DNA of 53,561 nt from Betaproteobacteria bacterium (lineage in GTDB: Bacteria; Pseudomonadota; Gammaproteobacteria; Burkholderiales; SG8-41), in the NCBI GenBank assembly GCA_025356695.1, contig JANXSE010000044.1, positions 1 to 53,561 on the forward strand, written 5' to 3'. This document shows, piece by piece, positions 45,614-53,561 of the stretch; positions within the stretch are counted from its first letter, which is position 1; each line of letters begins with the position of its first letter. Both the position numbers and the translations under genes were made by a program. Below the pieces are notes generated by a model. The model was not told where the DNA came from. It did no database searches and saw only the letters and a list, made by a program, of their open reading frames with translations.

Positions 45614-46328
45614 TCTTCAACACGTAAGGCAGGTCATCGAAGCGGCGCTGCTGACCGCCTCCGAGCCTTTGCAACTCGCGGACCTGAACAAATTGTTCGA
45701 TGACGAGTTGAGCGACGAAGCACTGCAGGAGGCGATTGCGGAAGTGGCGCAGGGCTGCGAAGGCCGCAGCATCGAACTGGTGAACGTCGCCAGCGGCTGG
45801 CGTTTACGCACGCGGCCGGAATATCAGCGTTTCCTAGATCGCATGAACCCGCAAAAGCCGCCGCGTTACTCGCGGGCGGTGCTCGAAACGCTGGCAATCA
45901 TCGCTTACAAGCAACCGGTTACACGCGGCGATATTGAAGATATTCGCGGCGTGGTGGTGTCGACCAACCTGATCAAAGCACTTGAAGCCCGCGGCTGGAT
46001 TGATGTCGTTGGCAACCGCGAAGTGCCGGGACGCCCTGAGCTGTTTGCGACGACACGGCAGTTTCTGGATGACCTGAACTTGACCGCGCTGACTGATTTG
46101 CCGCCGCTCGACGATCTCGGACAACTGGTTGAGGCCGTGGCGCCGGGCGCGCGCATCGGCGGCGAATTGCCGGGTGAGGAAGCCGGCGAGGCGGCGGCAG
46201 AGTCAGAGATGGCCGAGACAACAGAATTGATGGCCAGCGACTTACCGCCGGATGTTAAAGCCGAAAACGGTACGGATGCCGAGCCGGGATCCGAACGCGA
46301 ACCCGGGCCAGGTCCAACGTTGAATTGA
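45594..46328 (+). CDS. scpB: Segregation and condensation protein B
   Basis: A 244-residue partner that binds ScpA as a dimer. Two winged-helix domains fill residues 1-170, with [20 protein letters not shown] and [11 protein letters not shown] in the second. The last 70 residues are an acidic, Ala/Glu-rich tail, probably disordered. ATG 45594 is inside scpA, which ends at 45613, so the genes are translationally coupled. Confidence 0.95.
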   Translation: MDSPSFDLQHVRQVIEAALLTASEPLQLADLNKLFDDELSDEALQEAIAEVAQGCEGRSIELVNVASGWRLRTRPEYQRFLDRMNPQKPPRYSRAVLETLAIIAYKQPVTRGDIEDIRGVVVSTNLIKALEARGWIDVVGNREVPGRPELFATTRQFLDDLNLTALTDLPPLDDLGQLVEAVAPGARIGGELPGEEAGEAAAESEMAETTELMASDLPPDVKAENGTDAEPGSEREPGPGPTLN

Positions 46329-46333
46329 TAATC

Positions 46334-46357
46334 AAGCGCCGTAACCACGGCGCTTGT
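46334..46357 (+). terminator. Hairpin after scpB, possible terminator
   Basis: CAAGCGCCGT (46334-46343) and ACGGCGCTTG (46348-46357) pair perfectly around the loop AACC. Only a mixed T-rich stretch (TTATATT) follows, so termination may be partial or Rho-assisted. Confidence 0.6.
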
Positions 46358-46493
46358 TATATTCAGGCCGGCCACGCGCAGCACAACAGGCTACAAGGTC
46401 GTAATGCGCAGCCGTCGATGCAGCCGCAGGCGCGCAGAGGATCAAGAATAACCGCAGCGGATGTGGCCTTGACCTGCAAGGCGCTGCCGCTGC

Positions 46494-46880
46494 TTAGTTT
46501 GCATCCAGCGCGTATTTTTTCAGTTCGGCGAGGGGCGCGTATTGAAGCATGGCTTCATGCGTGGCGGCGAGCACAAGTCGTGGTGCGGCGCCGGCTCCCA
46601 GCGCTTCGACCCAGCGTAGTGCGCATAAACACCAGCGGTCGCCCGGCTGCAGGCCCGCAAAGCCGAATTCAGGGTGCGGCGTGCCGAGGTCGTTGCCGCG
46701 CGCTTTGCTGAAAGCGAGAAATTCTGCCGTGACCTCGGTGCAGACCACGTGCGCCCCAACGTCCTCATCGCCGGTGTTGCAGCAGCCATCGCGATAGAAG
46801 CCGGTCAAAGGGCTCTCGCTGCAGGGTTGCAGCAGTCCGCCAAGTACGTTGCGGGGTATACGGTCGGAGTCTCGTTGCAT
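46494..46880 (-). CDS. DUF2237 family protein
   Basis: 128 residues, matching DUF2237: NVLGGLLQPCSESPLTGFYR, RDGCCNTGDEDVGAHVVC, FLAFSKARGNDL and PGDRWCLCALRW. Several conserved Cys suggest metal or thiol chemistry, but no function is known to me. It is the only minus-strand gene between scpB and the efflux operon, and it is convergent with scpB. Confidence 0.88.
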   Translation of the reverse strand: MQRDSDRIPRNVLGGLLQPCSESPLTGFYRDGCCNTGDEDVGAHVVCTEVTAEFLAFSKARGNDLGTPHPEFGFAGLQPGDRWCLCALRWVEALGAGAAPRLVLAATHEAMLQYAPLAELKKYALDAN

Positions 46881-46950
46881 GGGAGAACCTGCTCAAATGT
46901 CCGGCAGTCTGCGGCAATCCGGAACATCCATCAACCGGAGCGCCGAGGTG

Positions 46951-46978
46951 TGGAAAACGGCGGCAAAGGTGCTATGAT
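46951..46978 (+). promoter_or_regulatory. Putative promoter of the efflux operon
   Basis: TGGAAA (46951-46956), 16-base spacer, TATGAT (46973-46978), 49 bases before the TolC-family start. The match is moderate. Confidence 0.4.
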
Positions 46979-47026
46979 GCGCCGCTGCAGTTGTCACTAT
47001 TATAAAAAAACGTTTTGCTGAGGATC

Positions 47027-48565
47027 ATGCTCCGTTCGCGCGTGTCTATTACAGGCGCTTTATTTGCGCTTGGCCTGATTGGCAATACTGTTGGATTGGC
47101 TGCCGGCATCGATCCCTACAAGGTCGAGGCGATGACTTCGCCTGCGCCCAACCGGGCGTGGGTTCCGGACCAACCGCTGCCTGCCATCGGCAAACCTGAC
47201 CAGGCTGCTGTCGTTCCGCCGCAATACAAGGGGCCGTTGTCCCTGGCGGATCTGACGGATCTTGCGCTCATACTCAATCCGCGCACGCGGCAGGCCTGGC
47301 TGTCGGCGCGCGCAGAGGCCGCGGCGCTGGGTATCGAGAAAGCGGACGACTGGCCGACCATCACCGCGTTATACAGACAGCAGATCAGCCGTAACATTTC
47401 GGCGACTACCGGCAGTCCCGTGCCGGTGCAAACCGTCTATGGCCCGAGCGTCAGCCTGTCTTACACCTTGTTCGATTTCGGCCAGGGCGAGGCGGCCGAG
47501 CAGTCTGCGAATTTTCGCCTGTTGGCGGCGAACCTGACACAGAACCGCACGCTGCAGGAAGTCGCGACGCTGGTGGAGCAGGCTTATTACCGTGTGCTGG
47601 CGTTTGACTATCTGGTCAGGGCCAGCCGCGATTCACTGAAGAATTTCGAGACTGCGCTGGATGCGGCGCAGCGCAGGCGTACGTCCGGTCTGGCGACAGC
47701 AGGTGACGAATACCGTGCCGAGACGCAGGTCGGGCAGGCCAAGCTACTGCTTTCGCGTAACGAGGGCGAGTGGGCCAAGGCGCGCGGACTGCTGGCCAAC
47801 GTCGTCGGTTTGCCGGTGCAATATCCGCTTGAACTCAAGCCGGTTGCCGAACTGCCACCGGTCTCCGAGGTCAGCCAGTCGATTGAAGCATTGATCGATA
47901 AAGCCAAACAGAACCGGCCCGACCTGATGGCGGCGGAAGCGCGTGCGCGTTCCGCCCGCGCCAACGCGCTGGCGACGTCGCGCGCGGGATTGCCCACACT
48001 TTCGTTCGTCGCAAACTACGGACGCATCATGTTTACGAACAGCGGTACCAACCTACTTGGTTTTGGTCAGGGTGCTACCCCAGCTTTGGCGGCCAGTTCC
48101 ATCGCGGCAAACACGCCGGTGGTCGGGGTGCAACGCCCCGAACAGGATACCTATGCCTTCGGTTTCAACCTGAGTATTCCGGTATTCAGCGGGTTTCGTG
48201 ATACCTACAGCGTCAGACGCGCGCAGGAGCTTGCCGAGCAGGCCGAGAGCGTGCGTGACCAGTTATTGAGCGCCACTGAGCTCGATGTTTGGCAGTCCTA
48301 TTACGATTTGCAGACGGCCGCCTCCAATGTTTCCAGCACAGGCAATCTGGTGAAGAGCGCAGTGGAATCCTCGGCCGCTTCGGCGGCGCGTTACAAAGCG
48401 GGCGTTGGCAATCTGCTGGATTTCATCACGGCGCAGCAGGACGACACCAATGCGCGCGTGGCGCAGATCCAGTCCTACCTTGACTGGTACAGCGCGCTGG
48501 CGCGGCTTAATTTCTCGCTCGGTGCGTCGGATTCTGCAGTCGTCAAGGCGCAGGCAAAGCAGTAA
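47027..48565 (+). CDS. TolC-family outer-membrane efflux channel
   Basis: 512 residues with an N-terminal signal peptide and two outer-membrane efflux repeats with long helices (LSLADLTDLALILNPRTRQA; later PDLMAAEARARSARANALA). ATG 47027 is preceded by TGAGGA. It forms the outer-membrane exit duct for the adaptor and RND pump encoded next. All three genes are on one strand with gaps of 68 and -1 bases, so this is a complete tripartite pump operon. No local regulator gene is seen. Confidence 0.92.
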   Translation: MLRSRVSITGALFALGLIGNTVGLAAGIDPYKVEAMTSPAPNRAWVPDQPLPAIGKPDQAAVVPPQYKGPLSLADLTDLALILNPRTRQAWLSARAEAAALGIEKADDWPTITALYRQQISRNISATTGSPVPVQTVYGPSVSLSYTLFDFGQGEAAEQSANFRLLAANLTQNRTLQEVATLVEQAYYRVLAFDYLVRASRDSLKNFETALDAAQRRRTSGLATAGDEYRAETQVGQAKLLLSRNEGEWAKARGLLANVVGLPVQYPLELKPVAELPPVSEVSQSIEALIDKAKQNRPDLMAAEARARSARANALATSRAGLPTLSFVANYGRIMFTNSGTNLLGFGQGATPALAASSIAANTPVVGVQRPEQDTYAFGFNLSIPVFSGFRDTYSVRRAQELAEQAESVRDQLLSATELDVWQSYYDLQTAASNVSSTGNLVKSAVESSAASAARYKAGVGNLLDFITAQQDDTNARVAQIQSYLDWYSALARLNFSLGASDSAVVKAQAKQ

Positions 48566-48633
48566 TGGTTGGCTGAAGCCGGTAAGCCGGTGAGGTCCGG
48601 AATCAACGTTGGTCAATTACACGAGATGAATCG

Positions 48634-49917
48634 ATGAAGCCTTTCTGGAAAATATTTCTGGTGATTTTCGTCCTCGCCGGCGGCGGCTTTTACTGGTGGA
48701 CGAAACAGGCGGGCGGCAAACCCGGCGAAACAACCGGCGCCGCTAAAGGCGATGCCAAAGCCGAGGGCAAGGCAGCGGGCAAACGCGGCAGTGGGCCGAT
48801 TTCGGTGACCGCCGTCAAGGCCGAGCGTGCGCCGATGCCGGTGGTTATCGATGCGGTGGGTACGGTCGAATCTGAGCACAGCGTCGCGGTTCGTCCCCAG
48901 GTCAACGGTGTACTCGATGCCGTCCTCTTCAAGGAAGGCGACCGCGTCAAACAAGGGCAGGCGCTGTTCCGTCTCGATGCACGTCCGATGCAGGCGGCAG
49001 TCGATCAGGCGCGTGCCGCACTGGCGCGCGACCAGGCGCAGTATGTGCAGGCGCAGGCGCAGGAAGCGCGCCTGCGGCCGTTGATGGAAAAAGATTACGT
49101 CACGCGCCAGGAATACGACGTTGCCGCCACGCAGGCGAAGGCGCTTGAGTCGACGGTTAACTCGAACAAGGCGGCGCTTGAACAGGCGCAGTTGCAATTT
49201 TCCTACGCAAATATCGCTTCGCCGATTTCCGGACGTAGTGGCAGTCTGAGCGTCCGTTCCGGCAATCTGGTGACCGGTGGCACGGGCGGTGCGCCGCTGG
49301 TCGTCATCAACAGCACGCAGCCGATCCTGGTATCGCTGAGCGTGCCGCAGCGTTATCTGGACGAAGTCCGCAAATACTGGGGCGCCGCGGACCTTCGCGT
49401 GGACATCAGCCCGAATCCGGGGTCGCCGGCGGTGGCGACGGGACAACTCGTGTTCATCGATAACACCGTCAATTCGACCACCGGCACGATTACGCTCAAG
49501 GCACGCGTCAAAAACGAAAAGGAAGAACTATGGCCCGGACAATTCATCGCGGCGCGCATTGTTCTTAGAGTAGAGAAGGATGCGGTTGTTTTGCCCGAGG
49601 CTGCGGTGTTGCCGGGGCAGAGCGGCACTTTCGTCTATCTGGTCAGCGATGGCCGTGCCAAGGTTCAGCCAGTGAAAGTGGATCGCCAGATTGGCGAGCG
49701 CATGGTCATTAGCAGCGGATTGAAGGGCGACGAAGAGGTACTGATCAATGTACCGCCGTCAGTTACTGATGGATCGCAGATTGTTGTGCGGGGTGCCGGC
49801 GGCGACAAGGCCGGCGAGGGCGGGGACGGTAAAGAAGGCAAAAAGGGCGGCGAAGGCAAGGGTGAGAAAGCCAAGAAGGCGCCGGCCAAGGATGAAGCTG
49901 CCAAAGAGGCCAAGTAA
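48634..49917 (+). CDS. RND periplasmic adaptor (membrane-fusion protein), MdtA-like
   Basis: 427 residues with an N-terminal membrane anchor (FLVIFVLAGGGFYWW), a Lys/Gly/Ala linker, a lipoyl/barrel-sandwich domain (SVAVRPQVNGVLDAVLFKEG), a helical hairpin (about 110-180), and beta-barrel and proximal domains. The last 40 residues are almost only Gly, Lys, Glu, Ala and Asp, which is unusual for the family. The stop shares one base with the start of the pump gene (TAATG). It resembles MdtA of the MdtABC system. Confidence 0.93.
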   Translation: MKPFWKIFLVIFVLAGGGFYWWTKQAGGKPGETTGAAKGDAKAEGKAAGKRGSGPISVTAVKAERAPMPVVIDAVGTVESEHSVAVRPQVNGVLDAVLFKEGDRVKQGQALFRLDARPMQAAVDQARAALARDQAQYVQAQAQEARLRPLMEKDYVTRQEYDVAATQAKALESTVNSNKAALEQAQLQFSYANIASPISGRSGSLSVRSGNLVTGGTGGAPLVVINSTQPILVSLSVPQRYLDEVRKYWGAADLRVDISPNPGSPAVATGQLVFIDNTVNSTTGTITLKARVKNEKEELWPGQFIAARIVLRVEKDAVVLPEAAVLPGQSGTFVYLVSDGRAKVQPVKVDRQIGERMVISSGLKGDEEVLINVPPSVTDGSQIVVRGAGGDKAGEGGDGKEGKKGGEGKGEKAKKAPAKDEAAKEAK

Positions 49918-52900
49918 TGAACATATCGAAGATATTTATTGAGCGTCCGGTTGCCAGCAGCGTACTGTTCGTTTCGATTCTTTTCTTCGGCTGGCTCGGG
50001 TTCATTTCGCTCCCGGTCAACGATCTGCCGAACGTAGACTTCCCGACGATTAACGTCACGGCCCGCCTTCCGGGCGCCAGTCCGGAGGTCATGGCGAACA
50101 CCGTCGCGCTACCGCTCGAGCGCGAGTTCAGCCGCATTTCCGGTGTCGATGAAATGACGTCATCGTCGACCAGCGGCAATACGCGCATCACGCTGACTTT
50201 TTCGTTGTCGCGCGATATCGACTCCGCGGCGCAGGATGTGCAAACGGCAATCTCCCAGGCCATCCGCCGCCTGCCCGGCGACATGCCCGAGCCCCCCACT
50301 TTGCGCAAACTCAATCCGGCCGATGCGCCGGTGCTGATCCTGGCCTTGTCGGCAAAAGAAGATGTCACGCTGCCAAAGCTTGACGAATTCGCAGATTCCA
50401 ACATCGCCCAGCGTTTTTCGACGGTCAACGGTGTCGCACAGGTGCAGGTTTTCGGTTCGCAAAAATATGCGATGCGCCTGTTTGTCGATCCGAACGCGCT
50501 GGCCAAGCGCGGGCTTGGCCTGGACAAGGTCATCAGCGCGATTCAGAGCGCCAATTCAAATCTGCCGTCCGGTGCCCTGCAGGGCACCGCGCGCACCTAC
50601 ACGGTCAAGTCGCAGGGCAAGCTGCAGACTGCCGATGAGTTCAATGCGCTGATCGTTTCGTACAAAGACGGCATGCCGATCCGTTTTGCCGATATCGGGC
50701 GTGCCACCGACGGTGTCGAAAACGAAAAGATCCGCAGCTGGTACAACGGCGAGCGCGCACTGATTCTGGCGATCTACCGGCAACCCGGCTCCAACACTGT
50801 CGAGGTCGTCAACCAGTTGAAGGAAATGCTGCCCGAAATTTCGCGTGAGATGCCGGCCGGCGCCACGTTGAACGTGCTGGTGGACCGTGCGGAATTCATC
50901 CGCGATTCGATTCACGAAGTCAATTTCACGCTCGTGCTGTCAATCCTGCTGGTGATCGGCGTCATTCTGGTGTTTCTGCGCAACATTCCGGCGACGATGG
51001 TCACGGCACTGGTGCTGCCCGCCTCGGTGCTCGGCACATTTGCGGTCATGAAGATGATCGGCTTCAGTCTGAACAACCTGTCGTTGATGGCGATTACGTT
51101 GGCGGTGGGTTTCGTCGTCGACGATGCGATCGTGGTGCTGGAGAACATCACGCGCCACATGGAGATGGGCAAGGACCGCGTCATGGCGGCCCTCGATGGC
51201 GCAAAAGAGATCGGTTCGACCGTCATCACCATGACCGTTTCGCTGTCGGCGGTATTCCTCCCGATTCTTTTCATGGAGGGGATGGTGGGGCGCCTGTTCC
51301 GTGAATTTGCGGTGACGGTTGGCATCTCCGTGTTGATTTCGGGAATGGTTTCGCTGTCGATCACGCCGATGATGTGCAGCCTGATGCTGCGCTCCGAGCA
51401 CGGGCACGGGCGGCTGTTCAATCTTTCTGAAAATATCTTTGAGGCCGCGAAGAACGGTTATGTAAAAACGCTGCGCTGGGTCATGAATTTCCAGAGCGTG
51501 GTTTTGCTCGGTTCTCTTGGCGTGCTGGTCGCAACCGGCTGGTTGTATGGCGCGGTTTCGAAGGGCTTCATTCCCCGTCAGGACACCGGCGTGATCAACG
51601 CGAACACGCGCGCACGCGAGGGCATTACGTTTGATGAAATGATCCGCCACCAGCAGGCGGTGGCCGACATCATCCAGAAAAATCCTAACGTCGAGTCGGT
51701 CATGTCGACGGCGGGGCAGGGTGTCGGCGGCGTGCTGGGTGATAACGTCGGGCGCTACATCATCCGTCTGAAATCGCGCGACGAGCGCAAGGACGGCGCC
51801 GACGACGTCATCCAGCAGATCCGCCGCGAGGCGTCGAAATTGCAGGGCGTGCGGCTGTTTCTGTCGAATCCGCCGGCGATTCGCATCGGCGGCACGATTT
51901 CCACCAGCGATTACGTATATTCGCTGAATGCGACCGAACTCACGCATCTTTATGCGCCGGGCGAGGCGCTGGAAGCGAAGCTGCGCACATTGCCGATGCT
52001 GCAGGACGTGTCGAGCAACCTGGAGCTGCGCAATCCTGAAATCCAGATCCGCGTGTTGCGCGACCGCGCCTCCGCGCTGGGCATCAGCTCCCAGCAGGTC
52101 GAGCTGGCATTGTTCAATGCGTTTGGCGGACGCCAGATCAGCACGCTGTATGGCGCATCCGATCAATACAACATCATGATGGAGCTGGACCGCAAGTATC
52201 AGTCCGATATCAACGCGCTGGGTTCGCTGTTCATTCAGAGCCCGGCCGGCGCCATGGTGCCGCTAAGCACTCTCGCCGAGGTCAAGAGCGGCGTGGGGCC
52301 GATCTCAGTGGCCCACTTCGGGCAACTGCCGTCGGTCATCCTGTCGTTCAATCTTGCGCCGGGTGTTTCGGTCGGCGATGCGATTGGTTCGATCAACGAG
52401 GCGGCGGCCGAAATTGTGCCGGCCGGAATTTCAACCTCGTTTACGGGGAGTGCCAAGGCGTTTCAGGAAGCATTCAAGAGCCTGCCGATTCTGCTCATGA
52501 TCACGATCGTACTGATCTATATGATTCTGGCGATCCTCTACGAGCATTACGGCCATCCGTTCACCATTCTGACCGCCTTGCCGTTTGCCGGATTCGGCGC
52601 ACTGGCAACGCTGCTGTTGTTCCGCGAAGAACTGAACATTTTCAGTTTCGTCGGCATCATCCTGCTGATCGGGCTGGTCAAGAAAAACGGCATCATGATG
52701 ATCGACTTTGCCATGCAGATGCAGCGCGAGAAGGGCATGCAGGCACTGGATGCGATCATCGAGGCCTGCTCGGTGCGTTTCCGTCCGATCATGATGACGA
52801 CGGGCGCGGCGATTTTTGCAACGCTGCCGATCGCAATGGGTTACGGCGCAGGTGCCGAGACACGCCGGCCGCTGGGTATCGCGGTGGTGGGCGGCCTGGT

Positions 52901-53015
52901 CTTTTCGCAGTTTCTTACGCTGTATGTCACACCGGTGTTTTTTGTCAGTATGGACAAATTGGCGCGTTACATCGGTTCACTGCGCACAAAGAAATCCGCG
53001 CACGCCTCCAGCTGA
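49917..53015 (+). CDS. RND-family efflux permease (HAE1, MdtB/MdtC-like)
   Basis: A proton-driven inner-membrane pump of 1032 residues with 12 membrane helices and two large periplasmic loops. The first helix begins IFIERPVASSVLFV. The proton-relay acidic pair is in VGFVVDDAIVVLENI (about 400-414), followed by EGMVGRLFREFAVT, and there is a second helix bundle with LIGLVKKNGIMMIDFAM. One permease gene is present, whereas E. coli mdtABC has two. Likely substrates are drugs, bile-like compounds or metals, but they cannot be told from the sequence. Confidence 0.95.
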   Translation: MNISKIFIERPVASSVLFVSILFFGWLGFISLPVNDLPNVDFPTINVTARLPGASPEVMANTVALPLEREFSRISGVDEMTSSSTSGNTRITLTFSLSRDIDSAAQDVQTAISQAIRRLPGDMPEPPTLRKLNPADAPVLILALSAKEDVTLPKLDEFADSNIAQRFSTVNGVAQVQVFGSQKYAMRLFVDPNALAKRGLGLDKVISAIQSANSNLPSGALQGTARTYTVKSQGKLQTADEFNALIVSYKDGMPIRFADIGRATDGVENEKIRSWYNGERALILAIYRQPGSNTVEVVNQLKEMLPEISREMPAGATLNVLVDRAEFIRDSIHEVNFTLVLSILLVIGVILVFLRNIPATMVTALVLPASVLGTFAVMKMIGFSLNNLSLMAITLAVGFVVDDAIVVLENITRHMEMGKDRVMAALDGAKEIGSTVITMTVSLSAVFLPILFMEGMVGRLFREFAVTVGISVLISGMVSLSITPMMCSLMLRSEHGHGRLFNLSENIFEAAKNGYVKTLRWVMNFQSVVLLGSLGVLVATGWLYGAVSKGFIPRQDTGVINANTRAREGITFDEMIRHQQAVADIIQKNPNVESVMSTAGQGVGGVLGDNVGRYIIRLKSRDERKDGADDVIQQIRREASKLQGVRLFLSNPPAIRIGGTISTSDYVYSLNATELTHLYAPGEALEAKLRTLPMLQDVSSNLELRNPEIQIRVLRDRASALGISSQQVELALFNAFGGRQISTLYGASDQYNIMMELDRKYQSDINALGSLFIQSPAGAMVPLSTLAEVKSGVGPISVAHFGQLPSVILSFNLAPGVSVGDAIGSINEAAAEIVPAGISTSFTGSAKAFQEAFKSLPILLMITIVLIYMILAILYEHYGHPFTILTALPFAGFGALATLLLFREELNIFSFVGIILLIGLVKKNGIMMIDFAMQMQREKGMQALDAIIEACSVRFRPIMMTTGAAIFATLPIAMGYGAGAETRRPLGIAVVGGLVFSQFLTLYVTPVFFVSMDKLARYIGSLRTKKSAHASS

Positions 53016-53096
53016 TCAATGCCGGGACGCTTAAGGCAGGTAAATGTTTCTACAGAAATTTATTTGAATTGATTTGACGCGTCGGCGCGTAGTTGG

Positions 53097-53105
53097 TGTT
53101 ACAAT
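53097..53105 (+). promoter_or_regulatory. Extended -10 promoter of tRNA-fMet
   Basis: TGTTACAAT is an extended -10 (TGn plus TACAAT), followed by a GC-rich discriminator (GCGCGCTC) typical of stringently controlled stable-RNA promoters. TTGACG at 53074-53079 is 20 bases away, too far for a normal -35. Confidence 0.6.
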
Positions 53106-53116
53106 GCGCGCTCAGA

Positions 53117-53193
53117 CGCGGGGTGGAGCAGTCTGGCAGCTCGTCGGGCTCATAACCCGAAGGTCACAGGTTCAAATCCTGTCCCCGCAACCA
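53117..53193 (+). tRNA. Initiator tRNA-fMet (CAU)
   Basis: A 77-base cloverleaf with CCA encoded. C1 faces A72, giving the unpaired end that marks initiators. The anticodon stem ends in three G-C pairs (CGGG CTCATAA CCCG), the loop carries CAU, and the T-loop is TTCAAAT. These three traits make it the initiator rather than elongator tRNA-Met. It is intact despite the adjacent integrase. Confidence 0.98.
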
Positions 53194-53198
53194 ATCCC

Positions 53199-53228
53199 AC
53201 AGCCGACTTCTAGTCGGCTGTTTCTTTT
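53199..53228 (+). terminator. Terminator after tRNA-fMet
   Basis: ACAGCCGAC (53199-53207) pairs perfectly with GTCGGCTGT (53213-53221), loop TTCTA, followed by a T-rich tail. Confidence 0.85.
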
Positions 53229-53278
53229 TGGTTTTCTGTTTTTTCCTGTCTGCGGGTGTGCCACCTAGTGAGCCACCT

Positions 53279-53561
53279 ATGCCCCAGATCAAGCCCCCAA
53301 GGCTGTATCAGAACCGGCACGGCGTCTTTTATTTCCGCATCAAGACCCGCGCCTATGACCGCCGCATTAGTCTGCGGACTAAATGCCCCAGCACCGCCGC
53401 TATAATTGCCCTTGATCTCAACTTGGCGATTGAGCGGGAGCGCGTTCTGAAAAACCCAAAACTGTCGGACGTGCTCGGCGCCCTCAGCCCCGGCAAACAA
53501 AAGCGCTATGAGGTCGATCTTCGAACCGGCGTTGTCAAGGCTGACGGCCCCGAAGACCACG
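53279..53561 (+). CDS. Tyrosine-type integrase, N-terminal part (runs off the window)
   Basis: ATG 53279 opens 94 codons that continue past the edge. The product starts MPQIKPPRLYQNRHGVFYFR, the beginning usual for phage-type integrases of Betaproteobacteria with a DUF6538-like N-terminal arm. It continues with RRISLRTKCPSTAAIIALDL and ends KADGPEDH, also common there. The core-binding and catalytic domains are outside the window. It is transcribed away from tRNA-fMet, 85 bases after its CCA end, the classic position for the integrase of an element inserted at a tRNA 3' end. No strong ribosome site is seen. Confidence 0.75.
   Translation, partial: MPQIKPPRLYQNRHGVFYFRIKTRAYDRRISLRTKCPSTAAIIALDLNLAIERERVLKNPKLSDVLGALSPGKQKRYEVDLRTGVVKADGPEDH

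Noticed and set aside
53074..53105. TTGACG as -35 partner for the tRNA-fMet -10
   Set aside because: The spacer is 20 bases; the extended -10 alone explains promoter function better.

Overview
The window is a mostly dense, high-GC stretch of bacterial chromosome that looks betaproteobacterial. This rests on alaC-hom-thrC, surE-pcm-nlpD, rnm-yciO-S2P-trpS-scpA-scpB, a Bug/TctC-type binding protein and a solitary soxB. Order or genus cannot be fixed from the sequence alone. Almost all genes are housekeeping; accessory or damaged DNA sits at both ends and in a few scars.

Left end (1-3104) is a decayed accessory patch. A lower-GC pair encodes an exported protein of unknown function and a lipase-fold protein with a GYSLG nucleophile elbow. 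The lipase gene has an in-frame TAG and has lost its 3' end to an IS3-family remnant. The right end of that remnant (2464) abuts the last third of a phosphoketolase gene. Next come mgtA (Mg2+ P-type ATPase), a transaldolase gene broken by a 1-base frameshift, pgm and fumC. After a Lys/Asp-rich repeat protein and a perfect hairpin terminator lies a small scar holding a C-terminal fragment of a cyclic beta-glucan synthase (GH94) beside an unknown gene.

Middle (11.9-32.8 kb): soxB, a Skp/OmpH-like chaperone and a nitrilase-family amidase; a VOC protein; surE-pcm-nlpD without rpoS behind it; the convergent tgpA-DUF58-moxR unit; an HDAC-family deacetylase; a Mth938-like protein; then alaC-hom-thrC for alanine, homoserine and threonine synthesis. 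Between alaC and hom is a 146-bp insertion made of a nested hairpin and a second, silently diverged copy of the alaC 3' end. It keeps ATGA stop/start overlaps on both sides. nadC, an FMN/Fe-S glutamate-synthase-like oxidoreductase and clpB, with a close match to a sigma-32 promoter, follow.

Right part (33-53.6 kb): a Bug-family binding protein; a four-rhodanese protein divergent from a b-cytochrome/molybdopterin-oxidoreductase pair; rhlE with a long leader; an HNH nuclease; an internally duplicated membrane protein; a DUF1223 protein; rnm-yciO-S2P-trpS-scpAB; a DUF2237 protein; and a tolC-adaptor-RND pump operon. The window closes with an initiator tRNA-fMet, its terminator, and the N-terminus of a tyrosine-type integrase that runs off the end. 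This looks like the edge of an element integrated at the tRNA.
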